Source: Blautia sp.
GTDB taxonomy: Bacteria > Bacillota > Clostridia > Lachnospirales > Lachnospiraceae
Length of the DNA stretch: 6,486 bases
Assembly (NCBI GenBank): GCA_017515945.1
Contig: JAFWDX010000143.1
Location: forward strand, 1-6,486
Direction: 5' to 3'
This document shows, in pieces, positions 6,266 to 6,486 of this stretch. Both the position numbers and the translations under genes were made by a program. The notes below the pieces were generated by a model. That model was not told the DNA's origin. It searched no databases and saw nothing but the letters and a program-made list of their open reading frames with translations. How positions within the stretch are numbered: position 1 is the stretch's first letter; each line of letters opens with the position of its first letter.

Positions 6266-6486
6266 ATGAAAGACTTCGGTAAATATATGCCGTCTGTCTG
6301 GAAGGCGGAATGGATCGATCCGGAGCTGCCTCACGATGAAAATGAGCGGCAGCCGGCTTCCGTTCTGCAAAAAAGCTTCAGGGCGGACAGCACCAGGGAC
6401 GCGATTCTGTACATCACCTGTCACGGCCTTTATGAAGCGAGGATCAACGGGAACCGCGTGGGCGATTTTGTGCTAGCGCCGGGTAC
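6266..6486 (+). CDS. Probable GH78 alpha-L-rhamnosidase, N-terminal fragment
   Basis: The gene starts one base after the previous stop, with GAGAGG at 6253-6258 seven bases upstream, and runs off the window after 73 codons. The visible protein begins MKDFGKYMPSVWKAEWIDPE and continues with VLQKSFRA and then LYITCHGLYEARINGNRVGD followed by FVLAPGT. This pattern is typical of the N-terminal beta-sandwich domain of bacterial alpha-L-rhamnosidases (GH78), in which W..A.WI and HGLYE..INGKRVGD..LAPG recur. No signal peptide is visible, so the enzyme is probably cytoplasmic and removes terminal L-rhamnose from imported glycosides. The catalytic domain lies outside the window, so activity cannot be judged. 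Confidence 0.82.
   Translation, partial: MKDFGKYMPSVWKAEWIDPELPHDENERQPASVLQKSFRADSTRDAILYITCHGLYEARINGNRVGDFVLAPG

Overview
The window reads as accessory carbohydrate-utilisation DNA from a high-GC member of the Clostridia, most likely a gut Lachnospiraceae relative. This placement rests on the AraC-type regulator, the GPH-type symporter, the cytoplasmic glycosidases without signal peptides and the strong AAGGAGG-type ribosome binding sites. It is an inference from protein style and not a database match.

Layout: positions 1-86 hold about four copies of a 21-22 bp tandem repeat. It touches the 3' end of a minus-strand AraC-family regulator gene (60-1520) and supplies that gene's last codons and stop. 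Inside the regulator gene a 66 bp in-frame minisatellite (about 772-926) encodes a repetitive linker. A divergent intergenic region of 206 bp (1521-1726) carries candidate promoters for both directions and recurring TATCA motifs. A plus-strand catabolic operon follows. It begins with a 1231-codon ORF (1727-5422) in which a 12-helix GPH/MelB-type sugar:cation symporter is joined in frame to a complete GH2 glycosidase. Next come a xylose-isomerase-like TIM-barrel protein (5419-6264, 4 bp overlap) and the start of a probable GH78 alpha-L-rhamnosidase (6266 to the window edge, 1 bp gap).

How they fit together (inference): the AraC protein senses a sugar and controls the divergent operon. The symporter imports a short glycoside. 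The cytoplasmic GH2 and GH78 enzymes remove a beta-linked sugar (galactose- or glucuronate-type) and L-rhamnose, and the TIM-barrel protein isomerises or epimerises a released or modified sugar. A rhamnose-containing plant glycoside or a rhamnogalacturonan-type oligosaccharide is a reasonable substrate guess.

The most unusual point is the symporter-GH2 fusion. It still contains a well-placed ribosome binding site and ATG at the junction, so it looks like stop-codon loss between two formerly separate genes. The GH2 enzyme could be made both membrane-tethered and free.
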